Positions 32,329 through 42,991 of a DNA stretch of 64,000 nt are shown here, piece by piece. The translations under genes were made by a program, and so were the position numbers. The DNA lies in assembly GCF_016798325.1 (NCBI RefSeq), contig NZ_JAERVO010000004.1, forward strand, positions 186,001 through 250,000, in the 5' to 3' direction. The notes below the pieces were generated by a model. The model worked only from the letters and a program-made list of their open reading frames with translations. It had not been told where the DNA came from and made no database searches. Numbering within the stretch: the stretch's first letter is position 1; each line of letters starts with the position of its first letter. Source of the DNA: Marinobacter mangrovi (GTDB lineage: Bacteria; Pseudomonadota; Gammaproteobacteria; Pseudomonadales; Oleiphilaceae).

Positions 32329-33723
32329 ATGACAGGGGTAGTGGGCGTGCCGGCATCAGCCAAGCTGGAAATGTTCCTCAATCGCAAGGGTATCGATTAC
32401 GAGACGGTCAACCACGACGAAATGCCGAGTTTCGATGTGGCCGTCTCCAGCGCGGGCCTGCCTCAGCACGAGGTGCTGCGGGCCACCCTGCTGATCGATC
32501 TCAATGGCGTGGTCATGGCGGTTCACAGCTACCAGACCGCGATCGACGTCGACGCCGTGTCACAAGTGACCGGCCGCCGCCTGCAACTGCTCACCGCCCG
32601 TCAGGCTGACCGGCTTTTCGCGGACTGCGAGCCCGGGTTCCACCCACCGGTGGGGGCTGCCTATGACGTGCCGGTGGTTGTGGATGCGCCGGTGCTTGAG
32701 ATGACGCATGCCTACCTGACGTCCGGCTCCAATAATAGCCTGCTGCGGCTGGATGGCCGGGCACTGCGCCTGGTTCTGGCCGGGGCCCGCAAAGCCCGCG
32801 TCAGTATCGTTGACGAGGCCCACGACCTGGGCGAGGGGCGCAATTCGGACATTACGCTGGACGAAGTCGCCCGGCGTCTGCAGAAGCTCTATCGCCTGCC
32901 ACCGATGCCGGCCCTGGCTCTGAAGATCCTGCGCCTGACCGCCAATCCCGAGGCCACCGCCAAGGAGCTGTCGGATCTGATCGAGTACGACCCCAGCCTC
33001 TCGGCCCAGATCATGCGCTACGCCCGTTCGGCGCTGTTCAACTACCCGGGCCAGATCAATTCCGTGCAGGAAGCGGTCACCCGCGTGCTGGGCTTCGACC
33101 GGGTGGCGCACGTCGCCATGGGGATCGCTTCGGTGCGTGCCTTCGACGTGCCGCGTGACGGGATGTTGGGCACGGACGCCTTCTGGCGCCATTCCCTCTA
33201 CTGCGCTCACCTGTGCCAGCAGATGGCCGCCTTCAAGGGCGTCGATAAGGGGCTGGCCTATTTGTGCGGCCTGCTGCACAACTTCGGGCTGCTGCTGGTG
33301 GGGCATCTGTTTCCGGCGGAATTCGACCAGCTCAATCGCCTGCGCGAGGCCAACCCGGAACAGAGCATGCGCACCCTGGAAATGCAGGTGTTCGGCGGCG
33401 ACCAGGAATTCCTCACCGTGGGTCACGGGGCCATTGGCGGCATCCTGCACCGTCTCTGGCAACTGCCGGACGCGGTGGTCAAGACCGCCGGCATGCACCA
33501 GCACCTGGAGTACGAAGGGGATCACGCGGACCATGTTCACATGGTCCAGCTCGCTAACGGCTTGCTCAAGGGGAAAGAGATCGGCGACGAGTTCAATCCC
33601 GACGACACCGTCGCGCTGGCCGATTCCCTGGGTTTCACCGACGCCGATGTGGCGATGTTCCTGTCCGCGACGGACGATGTGGCCCAGGAGCTGGATGAGC
33701 TTGCCCGCACGCTGGCGGCTTAG
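32329..33723 (+). CDS. YbaK/aminoacyl-tRNA deacylase-like domain fused to an HDOD domain
   Basis: A 464-residue two-domain protein. Residues about 8-155 resemble the YbaK/ProX trans-editing fold (PPVGAAYDVPVVVDAPVLEM, then SGSNNSLLRLDGRAL). Residues about 185-400 are HDOD (YRLPPMPALALKILRLT, IEYDPSLSAQIMRYARSALF, AVTRVLGFDRVAHVAMG, YLCGLLHNFGLLLVGHLF). The position of the usual catalytic Lys in YbaK proteins appears to be Arg (EVLRATLL), so editing activity is doubtful; it may sense a ligand for the HDOD part. It follows ppc by 73 bases. Confidence 0.85.
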   Translation: MTGVVGVPASAKLEMFLNRKGIDYETVNHDEMPSFDVAVSSAGLPQHEVLRATLLIDLNGVVMAVHSYQTAIDVDAVSQVTGRRLQLLTARQADRLFADCEPGFHPPVGAAYDVPVVVDAPVLEMTHAYLTSGSNNSLLRLDGRALRLVLAGARKARVSIVDEAHDLGEGRNSDITLDEVARRLQKLYRLPPMPALALKILRLTANPEATAKELSDLIEYDPSLSAQIMRYARSALFNYPGQINSVQEAVTRVLGFDRVAHVAMGIASVRAFDVPRDGMLGTDAFWRHSLYCAHLCQQMAAFKGVDKGLAYLCGLLHNFGLLLVGHLFPAEFDQLNRLREANPEQSMRTLEMQVFGGDQEFLTVGHGAIGGILHRLWQLPDAVVKTAGMHQHLEYEGDHADHVHMVQLANGLLKGKEIGDEFNPDDTVALADSLGFTDADVAMFLSATDDVAQELDELARTLAA

Positions 33724-34820
<1,097 letters not shown>

Positions 34821-34858
34821 GGCGGCCGACCCGATCGGCTGTTAAAACCGGCGTTCGC

Positions 34859-35554
34859 ATGAAACTACTGGCACTGGATACCACCGCCGAGGGCTGTTCC
34901 GCAGCCCTCTGGACAGACGGCACGCTGTTCGAGCGTGCCATCCGGTCGCCACGGGGCCATACCCAGCACCTGCTGCCGATGATCCGGGAGTTGGTGGATG
35001 AAAGTGGTGTGGCCCTCGCAGCGCTGGACGCCCTGGCTTTTGGCCGTGGTCCGGGTTCCTTTACCGGGCTGCGCATCGCCACTGGTGTGGTGCAGGGCCT
35101 TGCCTTTGGGCTCGACCTGCCGGTCGTCCCCGTTTCCTCCCTTGCCGCTGTGGCCTCCCGGGCCCTGCGAACCGGAGCTGCTGGAGAGGGTGATGGCATC
35201 GCCGTCGCTTTCGATGCGCGCATGAGCGAGGTCTACTGGAACTGTTATTGCATCCATGAAGGTCGGGTACAATCCACCGCTCAGGAGCGGGTCTGCCCAC
35301 CGGATCAAGTGGCGCTATCCGGTGACGTCAGCCGTTGGCTGGGTGCCGGTTCCGGCTGGAATCTCGTGGATCAGATGCCCGAACCTGTCAGAGCCGCAAT
35401 GTTGGCGACCCATCCGGACTGGTATCCTCTGGCCGCGGACATCGCCACCCTGGCGGTGGCTGACTGGCCCGACGGTCCGACCGTGCCTGCCGAGCAGGCG
35501 GCCCCGGTCTACGTTCGGGACGAAATAACCTGGAAGAAACTGCCGGGACGATAG
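34859..35554 (+). CDS. tsaB: tRNA threonylcarbamoyladenosine biosynthesis protein TsaB
   Basis: A 231-residue ASKHA-fold protein, the partner of TsaD and TsaE in t6A37 tRNA modification. Seen: LLALDTTAEGCSAALW at the N-terminus; PRGHTQHLLPMI; FGRGPGSFTGLRIATGVVQGLAFGLDLPVVPVSSLAAVA at about residues 61-99. The sequence is close to the usual 225-235 residue length. It lies downstream of adk, a neighbour pair also seen in pseudomonads. Confidence 0.93.
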   Translation: MKLLALDTTAEGCSAALWTDGTLFERAIRSPRGHTQHLLPMIRELVDESGVALAALDALAFGRGPGSFTGLRIATGVVQGLAFGLDLPVVPVSSLAAVASRALRTGAAGEGDGIAVAFDARMSEVYWNCYCIHEGRVQSTAQERVCPPDQVALSGDVSRWLGAGSGWNLVDQMPEPVRAAMLATHPDWYPLAADIATLAVADWPDGPTVPAEQAAPVYVRDEITWKKLPGR

Positions 35555-35670
35555 CGCGCCCTCAAAACGTCGGGCCACCCAAGGTGCTGCTGGCCAGTAT
35601 CCGAAGGTCTTTGCGCGTCTGATCCGTAGCTGAGCCCGGTGCTGTCCATCTCAAGCAGGAAGCCGTTTTC

Positions 35671-36468
35671 ATGGAACTCTGGCATACGTTTGCCCTGGCC
35701 ATCATCCAAGGCCTGACCGAATTTCTCCCCATCAGCAGCTCTGCCCATTTGATCCTTCCCTCGCAAGTGCTCGGCTGGAGCGACCAGGGCCTGGGTTTCG
35801 ATGTGGCTGTCCATGTGGGGACGCTCCTCGCCGTGGTCTGGTATTTTCGCCAGGACGTTATGCGGCTCACCGGCGCCTGGTTCAGTGATACCGCCCACCG
35901 TCGACTGACCGAAGACAGTCGCCTGGCCTGGGCGATTATTGTCGCGACGATCCCCGCCGGTCTGGCCGGGATTGCGTTTGAGCACGTCATTGAGACCCAG
36001 TTACGTTCTGCGCTGGTGATCGCCATCGCGACCATCGGGTTCGGTGTGGTGCTCTGGTGGGCGGATATCGCCGGGAAACGCGAGAAGGGATTGCCCAGCC
36101 TGGGCTGGCGGGATGCGGTGCTGATCGGTCTGGCCCAGGCGCTGGCGCTGATCCCGGGAACGTCGCGTTCGGGCATCACGATGACGGCGGCATTGTTCCT
36201 GGGATACCAGCGTGATGCCGCTGCGCGCTTCTCCTTTTTGCTGTCGATTCCCCTGATCATTGCCGCGGGCCTGCTCAAGTCCATCGAACTGGCGCAGACC
36301 GGAACCGAGTCCCAATGGGCGGATGTCCTGATCGGGGCGGGCGTGTCGTTTGTCAGCGCCTTGCTGTGTATCCATCTGTTCCTGCGCTTCCTCGAGAAAC
36401 TCGGTTTCCTGCCCTATGTGATTTACCGTTTGTTACTGGGCGCTGTCTTGCTTTTGGTGGTATTGTGA
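35671..36468 (+). CDS. uppP: Undecaprenyl-diphosphate phosphatase UppP (BacA)
   Basis: A 265-residue integral membrane protein with about seven or eight membrane segments. It recycles the undecaprenyl carrier for peptidoglycan and other wall polymers. Signature motifs are EFLPISSSAHLIL at about residues 17-29 (with the first Glu-rich box GLTE) and the phosphatase loop PGTSRSGITMTAALFLG at about 160-176. AGGAAG is placed 8 bases before the ATG. Loss of function is associated with bacitracin sensitivity in relatives. Confidence 0.96.
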   Translation: MELWHTFALAIIQGLTEFLPISSSAHLILPSQVLGWSDQGLGFDVAVHVGTLLAVVWYFRQDVMRLTGAWFSDTAHRRLTEDSRLAWAIIVATIPAGLAGIAFEHVIETQLRSALVIAIATIGFGVVLWWADIAGKREKGLPSLGWRDAVLIGLAQALALIPGTSRSGITMTAALFLGYQRDAAARFSFLLSIPLIIAAGLLKSIELAQTGTESQWADVLIGAGVSFVSALLCIHLFLRFLEKLGFLPYVIYRLLLGAVLLLVVL

Positions 36469-36508
36469 TCGAATCTGACTCGATGAGATTCTCAGGTACT
36501 ATCAGTCC

Positions 36509-36829
36509 ATGATTGGCGGGATCAACTCCAACGTCTACACGCCTTTACCGTCCGATCGCGCTGCCCAGCGGGATTTGGAGGTTCAGGCGCGTGACAACAA
36601 CCGGAACAGTGTCGTCTCGGAGCAGTCGCCCCGACGCGATACGGTGGATCCGGAGCGGCTGGAACGACGAGTCCAGGCTCGGCAGGCGTCCGAGGACGCC
36701 AAGCTGGAGCAGTTTCGTGCCGACGACATTCCCGCGCGTAATGCCCGTGCACTCGACGTGTTCAACGGCGTCGCCAGCCAGCGAGATGACGGCGATGTCG
36801 AGCTGGCGGGCATTGATATTCACGTATAA
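36509..36829 (+). CDS. Small hydrophilic protein of unknown function
   Basis: A 106-residue highly charged protein: start MIGGINSNVYTPLP, an arginine and glutamate-rich middle (PERLERRVQARQASEDAKLEQFRADD), and a short conserved-looking end (IPARNARALDVFNGVASQ). No signal peptide, membrane segment or cysteine is present. It lies 40 bases after uppP and 9 bases before rsmJ, so it is probably in an operon with rsmJ. I do not recognise a family; disorder is likely in the middle. Confidence 0.6.
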   Translation: MIGGINSNVYTPLPSDRAAQRDLEVQARDNNRNSVVSEQSPRRDTVDPERLERRVQARQASEDAKLEQFRADDIPARNARALDVFNGVASQRDDGDVELAGIDIHV

Positions 36830-36838
36830 GCCATTGCG

Positions 36839-37630
36839 ATGACCTCTTCCTCCCTGGCCGTCGCCTGCGGCGACAGCGCCTTCCTTGAGCGCGCTCACCA
36901 ACTGGCGCATGAGCTTTCATTACCCTGTCTTGAGTGTATCGACCCACGCCGTGTGAGTGACGTACCGGTCCTGCTTTGGCTGGACGAAGCCGGTTTGGCG
37001 CTGCAGATGACGGGGCGCAAGGTGCCGGGCCCGGTGCGTGCCGAATTTGTCTCCGGCAAGGCCGGCTACCGCCGTGAACACGGGGGTGGCGCGGGGCAAC
37101 TGGTGGCCAAAGCGGTTGGCCTGAAGCGAGCCAGTGAACCGTTGCATGTGCTGGACGCCACCGCCGGACTCGGTCAGGACGCCTATGTACTGGCGGGGCT
37201 GGGTTGCGAGCTGACCCTGCTGGAGCGCTCACCGGTCATTCATGCGCTGCTGGCGGATGGGCTGACGCGGGGGGCGGGCGATGAGCACGCGGCGCCGCTG
37301 GTGGCCCGGATGCGCCTGGAAGCGGGCAACAGCATTGACTGGATACAGACCCGGCCGGGTCCGCTGGCGGATGTGATCTACCTGGACCCCATGTTCCCAC
37401 ACCGCGACAAGTCGGCCCTGGTCAAAAAGGAAATGGCGCTGTTCCGGCCCATTGTCGGCGATGACGACGATGCACCGGACTTATTGGCTGCGGCGCTGGA
37501 CAAGGCGCGCTATCGGGTGGTGGTCAAGCGGCCGCGCAAGGCGCCGACGATTGACGGACCGCCACCGACCACGCAACTGGAAGGCAAGAGCAGCCGCTAC
37601 GACATATACGCCCTGAAAGCGCTGCCATAG
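36839..37630 (+). CDS. rsmJ: 16S rRNA (guanine-1516-N2)-methyltransferase RsmJ
   Basis: A 263-residue SAM-dependent methyltransferase. Family features: [32 protein letters not shown] (SAM loop at about residues 100-125) and [21 protein letters not shown] with the DPMFP motif of RsmJ at about 180-184, then KRPRKAP near the C-terminus. The length is typical. It converges on plsB, whose stop is 16 bases away. Confidence 0.93.
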   Translation: MTSSSLAVACGDSAFLERAHQLAHELSLPCLECIDPRRVSDVPVLLWLDEAGLALQMTGRKVPGPVRAEFVSGKAGYRREHGGGAGQLVAKAVGLKRASEPLHVLDATAGLGQDAYVLAGLGCELTLLERSPVIHALLADGLTRGAGDEHAAPLVARMRLEAGNSIDWIQTRPGPLADVIYLDPMFPHRDKSALVKKEMALFRPIVGDDDDAPDLLAAALDKARYRVVVKRPRKAPTIDGPPPTTQLEGKSSRYDIYALKALP

Positions 37631-37646
37631 CGGCTGCGGCCGTGCG

Positions 37647-40112
37647 TCAGGCGCCCAGCATCGTGACTTGCTGGATCGCCTGGCGCTTCTCCAGGTTCAG
37701 CACCAGCCGGGCGTCTTCCGCCACTTCATCCAGCCCTTCGGTATAGCAAAGCAAGTCGTTCTCGTCGGTGGTGAGAATCTCGTTGGTCTGCAGGTTGTTG
37801 ATGAAGTTGCGGAACAGCATCTTGTCGAAGAACTCCGGTGCGTTCACGCCAAACAGGATCGACATGCGCTGGGCCATCAGGGTGCTCTGTTCCTCCAGCT
37901 CACTGGCCGAGATCCGGCCGGAGCCGTACTTGCGCAGGATCGCGATGGAGATGTGGTAGCGCTCCAGCGTCTGGATGATGAAGCGGGACAGGGCACGCAA
38001 CCGCAGTGCTGCCTCGGTACCATCCGCCGGCCGGCAGACGCGATCGCCGTCCAGGGTCAGCAGCTGGCGCTCGACCAGCACGTCGATCCAGTGTTCGATG
38101 ACCGGATCGACCGCCTCGTCCGAGTACTGCAGGAACAGCTCGGACTTGATGTAGGGATAGACCGAGCTGGCCAGGAACACCACGCGCTCGCGCTTGAGCG
38201 TGGAGAAGTTCTCGAACAGGCTGGCGATCAGGGCCGGCAGCGCGAACAGGTGCTGGATGTTGTTGCGGTAATAGGTCATCAGGATGGCGTTGTTGCCTTC
38301 CAGGGCGATGATGTCGCCCAGGTCCTGGTTGTAGCGGGTGATCAGGCCCATGTTTTCGCCGTAGGCAATCCAGTCTGTACCGGTGCCTTCCGGGTAGGTC
38401 ACGTGCGGCGAGTAGGGGGCTGAACGGATCAGATCACAGAACTCGTCCATCAGTCGAACCAGCAGTCGCTCGTCCATCGCCAGGCGCTGCGCGGAAAGCA
38501 GCACCGTCGCCAACATGCCGATCGGGTTCACGGCCACGGCGGCGTTGATGTGCTCGGCCACGCGATCAGACAGGACATCCACGGCCTGGTTCAGCCAGCG
38601 GGGGCGGTAGTCGGCGTCGTAGGCTTCTTCCTGCCACGCCGGATGCACGTCATCCAGCACCTGGCTGAGGCGGATCGGATCGCCGAAGTTCACCGCGACC
38701 TTGCCGAAAGAGTTGGTCAGTTTGCGGGCGGTCTTGGCCAGCGAGAAGATGCTTTCTTTCTGCTTCTTCTTGCCACGCAGTTCGCCCAGGTAGCTGCGAC
38801 CCTCCATGACCTTTTCATAGCCGATGTAGACCGGCACGAAGACGATCGGTTTGCGATGGTCCCGCAGGTAGCTGCGCACCGTCATCGACAGCATGCCGGC
38901 GCGTGGCTGCAGCATTCGACCGGTCCGGCTGCGGCCACCCTCCACGAAATATTCCACCGAGTACCCGCGGGAGAACATGACGTGCATGTACTCGTTGAAC
39001 ACGGTGGCGTAGAGCGGGTTATCCTTGAAGCTGCGGCGCATGAAAAAGGCGCCGCCGCGCCGCAGGATGGGACCCACGATGGGCATGTTCAGGTTGATCC
39101 CGGCCGCAATGTGCGGGGGCATCAGGCCGTTGCGGTAAAGCACGTAGGACAGCAGCAGGTAGTCGATGTGCGAGCGGTGGCAGGGCACGTAGACCACGGC
39201 GTAATCCTTGGCCACGTCCTGAGCCACTTCGATGTTATTGACGGCCACCCCGTTGTAGATGCGGTTCCACAACCAGGACAGTACCACCTCCAGGAAGCGG
39301 ATGGTCACGATGGACATGCTGGCGGCGATTTCGTCGGCGTACTTCAGGGCTTTGGCGCGGACTTTTTCCGGTGGCAGGTCCTTGTCCCGGGCGGTTTCGC
39401 GGATGGCTTCTTTCACCGCCGGCGTCTTGACCAGTTCCGCCACCAGGGTACGGCGGTGGGACAGGTCCGGGCCCAGCACGGCCTGACGGACCCGGCGGAA
39501 ATGGGTACGCAGGATGCGTGCGAGCTTGCGGGTGGCCCGCTCTTCATTATCGCGGAACTCGTTGACCACCTGCTGGATGGAAATCGGGCGGTTGAACTGG
39601 ACGTAGGTGTTGCGGCCGTGGACCAGGATGATCAGGAATTTCTGCAGGCGACCGGCAACGGACCAGGTGTCCGACAGCAGCAGTTTGAACAGGGATTTTT
39701 CCTTATCCGGCGAGCGCCCCCAGAACAGGGTGACCGGCACGATCTGGATGTCCAGTGAGGGATCGTGCAGCGCCATGGCGGTGATCTGCTTGATGCGCGG
39801 CGTCAACGCCGGCGAGTGCCGGCGCCGGAACAGTCCGCCAGCACGCTGGTACAGAAAGAAGAACGAGCGACGCGGGCCTTTTTCGGCAGGGAACGGGGCC
39901 TGGGAAGAGGGCAGTTCGGCCCGCAGGATCTCCTGCTCCAGGACCAGCCGGCTCGACAGGGAGCTGTACTGCAGCACGTAACAGACCGGCTTATCCGGAT
40001 CCAGACCCAGCTGTTCCCGGCTGGCACCCATGACGTTGGTGCGCACCCATAAAAACAGGATCTTTCGAAAAAGCGTAAAGAACAGGTCGCTAAGACCCGG
40101 GAAAAGTCGCAT
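37647..40112 (-). CDS. plsB: Glycerol-3-phosphate acyltransferase PlsB
   Basis: An 821-residue inner-membrane-associated enzyme catalysing the first acylation in phospholipid synthesis, from acyl-CoA or acyl-ACP to glycerol 3-phosphate. The acyltransferase box HRSHIDYLLLS (HX4D) is at about residue 311. Further boxes are RRGGAFFMRRSFKDNPLY (about 350), FVEGGRSRTGRMLQPRAGML (about 385) and VFVPVYIGYEKVMEG (about 415). The length is as in E. coli. It is divergent from nudC across 155 bases. Confidence 0.96.
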   Translation of the reverse strand: MRLFPGLSDLFFTLFRKILFLWVRTNVMGASREQLGLDPDKPVCYVLQYSSLSSRLVLEQEILRAELPSSQAPFPAEKGPRRSFFFLYQRAGGLFRRRHSPALTPRIKQITAMALHDPSLDIQIVPVTLFWGRSPDKEKSLFKLLLSDTWSVAGRLQKFLIILVHGRNTYVQFNRPISIQQVVNEFRDNEERATRKLARILRTHFRRVRQAVLGPDLSHRRTLVAELVKTPAVKEAIRETARDKDLPPEKVRAKALKYADEIAASMSIVTIRFLEVVLSWLWNRIYNGVAVNNIEVAQDVAKDYAVVYVPCHRSHIDYLLLSYVLYRNGLMPPHIAAGINLNMPIVGPILRRGGAFFMRRSFKDNPLYATVFNEYMHVMFSRGYSVEYFVEGGRSRTGRMLQPRAGMLSMTVRSYLRDHRKPIVFVPVYIGYEKVMEGRSYLGELRGKKKQKESIFSLAKTARKLTNSFGKVAVNFGDPIRLSQVLDDVHPAWQEEAYDADYRPRWLNQAVDVLSDRVAEHINAAVAVNPIGMLATVLLSAQRLAMDERLLVRLMDEFCDLIRSAPYSPHVTYPEGTGTDWIAYGENMGLITRYNQDLGDIIALEGNNAILMTYYRNNIQHLFALPALIASLFENFSTLKRERVVFLASSVYPYIKSELFLQYSDEAVDPVIEHWIDVLVERQLLTLDGDRVCRPADGTEAALRLRALSRFIIQTLERYHISIAILRKYGSGRISASELEEQSTLMAQRMSILFGVNAPEFFDKMLFRNFINNLQTNEILTTDENDLLCYTEGLDEVAEDARLVLNLEKRQAIQQVTMLGA

Positions 40113-40267
40113 GCAGACTCCAGTACAACCGTTAAGTGGGCTAAGTTTACTTGCTCGTTCCTGCAGCGCAAAGCACCGACCTCAAACGGCGGCAAAATGT
40201 CCCGGCATGACCGACTCTGTGGTACCTTTGCGGGATTGTTTCATCGTGCAGCGAGAGAGAGTGGCGT

Positions 40268-41068
40268 ATGGCAGGCTGGATTCCCGGCTGGTCGGAAACA
40301 CCGCCCCGGGCGGGCGATGGCTTGGTTCTGGCTCGCGGGCAGTCCGTGATCCGTGCCGCGAATGGCTGGCTTCATGAGGCGACCGCACCGGAAGCGCCCC
40401 TGGCGGGTGAAGCGCCGGTGTTCCTCGGCCACCTGGATGGCCGGCGCGTGTTTGTGGCGCTGGCGGAGAAAACCGACGACGACCGCACCTGTGGCTTGCG
40501 TGAGGCTTTGTTCAGCGTCGACGAGGACCTGGCGTCCCTGCTCAGTACCGCCAGCCAGGTCTTGCAGTGGCAGCGGGATCACCGGTTCTGCGGTCGTTGC
40601 GGCAATCCGACCCGCATGCACGACCGGGAGCGGGCCAAATGGTGTGATCACTGCGCCATTCCCTTCTATCCCCGCCTGGCTCCTTGCGTGATCGTGCTCA
40701 TTCGTGACGGTGAGCGTCTGTTCCTGGCGCGTTCGAGTCGGCACACCCATGGCTTCTACAGCCTGATTGCCGGCTTCATCGAGCCCGGAGAGAGCGCCGA
40801 GGAAGCGGTGCAGCGGGAAGTGATGGAGGAAACCGGCCTCAAGGTGACCAACATTCGATACCAGGCGTCCCAACCCTGGCCGTTTCCGCATCAATTGATG
40901 TTGGGTTACTTCGCCGATTACGACGGCGGCGATCTGCAGTTGCAGGCCGATGAGCTGGCCACCGCCGACTGGTTTGCACCGGATCAACTGCCACCGGTTC
41001 CGCCGGGCTATACCATCGCCGGTCGACTGATCGAACGGGCCCTCGCGGAGGGGTGCCGCCCGTCGTGA
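40268..41068 (+). CDS. nudC: NADH pyrophosphatase / NAD-capped RNA hydrolase NudC
   Basis: A 266-residue Nudix hydrolase. A four-cysteine zinc finger (CGRCGNPTRMHDRERAKWCDHC) at about residues 108-130 precedes the Nudix box GFIEPGESAEEAVQREVMEETGL at about 170-192, and the NudC array SQPWPFPHQLM follows. Known members cleave NADH and remove NAD caps from RNA. The stop overlaps the murI start (GTGA). Confidence 0.95.
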   Translation: MAGWIPGWSETPPRAGDGLVLARGQSVIRAANGWLHEATAPEAPLAGEAPVFLGHLDGRRVFVALAEKTDDDRTCGLREALFSVDEDLASLLSTASQVLQWQRDHRFCGRCGNPTRMHDRERAKWCDHCAIPFYPRLAPCVIVLIRDGERLFLARSSRHTHGFYSLIAGFIEPGESAEEAVQREVMEETGLKVTNIRYQASQPWPFPHQLMLGYFADYDGGDLQLQADELATADWFAPDQLPPVPPGYTIAGRLIERALAEGCRPS

Positions 41069-41889
41069 GTGCGCCCCACGTGCTGGTGTTCGACTCGGGC
41101 GTTGGCGGCCTGAGCATTGCTGCCTGCCTCCGCGCCCGCCTGCCCGGTGTACGCCTGTCCTATCTGGCCGATACGGCCGGGTTCCCTTACGGCGACCAGC
41201 CGGAAGCCACCGTCATTCGTCGGTGTGTCGAGCTGGTCGAGCGACTGATGACCGATGTGCCCGTTGACCTGATCGTCGTAGCCTGCAACACGGCCAGTAC
41301 CGTGGTGCTACCGGCCCTTCGGGGGCGCCTGGGGATACCGGTTGTCGGTGTGGTACCGGCCATCAAGCCGGCGGCCGCGCTGACGCAGAATGGGCGTCTT
41401 GGCGTGCTGGCGACGCCGGCAACGGTGCGCCGGCCTTACACCGACGACCTGATCCTGCGCTTTGCCGCACATTGCGAGGTGACCCGGGTCGGGCATCCCG
41501 GTCTGGTGCGCTGGGCAGAAAACAAGGTGACGGGAGAGCCGGTGCCTCTGGAATCGTTGCACGAGGCGGTCAAACCGCTGGGCGATGCCGGTGTCGATAC
41601 GGTGGTGCTGGGCTGCACGCACTATCCGCTGATCCGCGAGGAGCTGGCACAGGTGCTGCCGAACGTGCATCACTGGGTGGATTCGGGAGAGGCTATTGCC
41701 CGGCGCGTGGCGTTCCTCCTGGAGGAAGCCAGCATGGATACGGACGGCGTTCTTGATGAGGGCGAAGTAGGGCTGGCTGCCCGGTTTTCCGGGCCTGCGC
41801 CGGCGGCGCTCGATGCCTTCCTGCCCCGGCTTGGATTACAGCCCGGCCCGGTCTGGGACCAGTGGCCGGGCCATTCAGAAACATCCTGA
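41065..41889 (+). CDS. murI: Glutamate racemase
   Basis: A 274-residue cofactor-independent racemase supplying D-glutamate for peptidoglycan. Both catalytic cysteines are in place: VVACNTAST (about residue 73) and LGCTHYPLI (about 184). The N-terminal FDSGVGGLS is typical. The start chosen is the GTG at 41065, overlapping the nudC stop, with GGAGGGG 11 bases upstream; a GTG at 41053 would add four residues. It converges on the gene at 41899, 9 bases away. Confidence 0.94.
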   Translation: MSAPHVLVFDSGVGGLSIAACLRARLPGVRLSYLADTAGFPYGDQPEATVIRRCVELVERLMTDVPVDLIVVACNTASTVVLPALRGRLGIPVVGVVPAIKPAAALTQNGRLGVLATPATVRRPYTDDLILRFAAHCEVTRVGHPGLVRWAENKVTGEPVPLESLHEAVKPLGDAGVDTVVLGCTHYPLIREELAQVLPNVHHWVDSGEAIARRVAFLLEEASMDTDGVLDEGEVGLAARFSGPAPAALDAFLPRLGLQPGPVWDQWPGHSETS

Positions 41890-41898
41890 CAGGCCGGG

Positions 41899-42909
41899 TT
41901 ACACCACCCGGGTCAGCTTGAGCATTGCCAGGAATTCCAGCGTGGGCAGGACCCGCTGATGGCAGCAGTAGGTCTTGAACGATTCCCCGCGGAAACGCGA
42001 CTTGGTGAACTCCAGTCCCTTGAAGTTGTAGAGGAAGTTCCCTTTGGCGTAGAGGCCGTGGAGGATCTTCTTCAGCAGTTTGGCTTCCTGGGGCTCGGCG
42101 GTCTTGTCCAGCGACAGCGGAATCAGGCCGAGATCCAGATAGGGCACGCCCTCGCTCTGGAACACCTCCATGGCATGGGCCATCAGGGTGTAGAACAGCC
42201 CCTGGCGGAATTCGGCGTTTGCCCGGGAAATATTCGGCACGTAGCTGATGATCCGGTTGTTCTGGTAGATCGGGTCGAAGTAGATGAATCCCACCGCCTT
42301 GCCGTCCTCGTAGGCGTAGAAATGGCGCTCGTTTTCCCGGTAGTCCATTTCCATCGGCCGGATCAGGAACCGGATCTCGTTGCTTCTCACCTTGCGGGTG
42401 CGAATCCAGGCCTCGGAAATCTCACGCGTGTGATCATCGCTGAAACGCTCCATGACGGTCACGCCGTTGCGTTGGGCCTGGTTCACGGCGGTCCGGATGA
42501 TCTGCTTCTTCTTGCCCGAGAGCGACCATTTCTGCAGGTCAATTCGGGACTCGCTGCCAAACTGGGTGCCGTAGAGGCCATAGCGCCGGTGCAGGATGTC
42601 GACCACCGGTTTGGACACCTGGATGTAGCTGGCGTTGGGGTGCCGGGCGTGGAACTGCTCGATGATCAGCTCGAAGTGCTCCGGCGCCGCCACCGGATCC
42701 GACAGCACGAACGTCATGCCCCATTTGCGCATGTAGGCGATGTAGCCGACGCCCGGCAGGTCAAAGTAATCCATGTTGGGTTGCAGCGTGGAGAACGACT
42801 GGGAATGGGCGCCATGCTGCTTGAGGTAATCCACGCGCTGGGAGAAGGTCAGGCGGCCGTCTTCCTGCAGCCCGGCCAACCGGTCCAGGGAAAGGATCTG
42901 GTCAGTCAT
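41899..42909 (-). CDS. DUF2156 family protein resembling the MprF catalytic domain
   Basis: A 336-residue soluble protein of the GNAT-like DUF2156 type that forms the lysyl-transferase part of MprF (phosphatidylglycerol lysyltransferase). Seen: YFDLPGVGYIAYMRKWGMTFVLSDPVAAPE near residue 50-80, the central KKQIIRTAVNQAQRNGVTVMER, GKAVGFIYFDPIYQ and VPYLDLGLIPLS. The MprF flippase membrane domain is missing, so it would act on the inner face of the membrane. GGGAG lies 9 bases before the ATG at 42909; an upstream ATG at 42942 is unlikely. It is 82 bases after a methyltransferase gene on the same strand. Confidence 0.75.
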   Translation of the reverse strand: MTDQILSLDRLAGLQEDGRLTFSQRVDYLKQHGAHSQSFSTLQPNMDYFDLPGVGYIAYMRKWGMTFVLSDPVAAPEHFELIIEQFHARHPNASYIQVSKPVVDILHRRYGLYGTQFGSESRIDLQKWSLSGKKKQIIRTAVNQAQRNGVTVMERFSDDHTREISEAWIRTRKVRSNEIRFLIRPMEMDYRENERHFYAYEDGKAVGFIYFDPIYQNNRIISYVPNISRANAEFRQGLFYTLMAHAMEVFQSEGVPYLDLGLIPLSLDKTAEPQEAKLLKKILHGLYAKGNFLYNFKGLEFTKSRFRGESFKTYCCHQRVLPTLEFLAMLKLTRVV

Positions 42910-42991
42910 GTTGAGTGTCTCCCGAAAAACCACTGTTCTCACCGGCCCGATTGTTGTGTTGTTGGGGGCCGGCGTGTCCGTGTTGTTGTTA

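Noticed and set aside
38550-39758. 402-codon open frame antisense to plsB
   Set aside because: Antisense artefact; plsB motifs on the other strand are intact.
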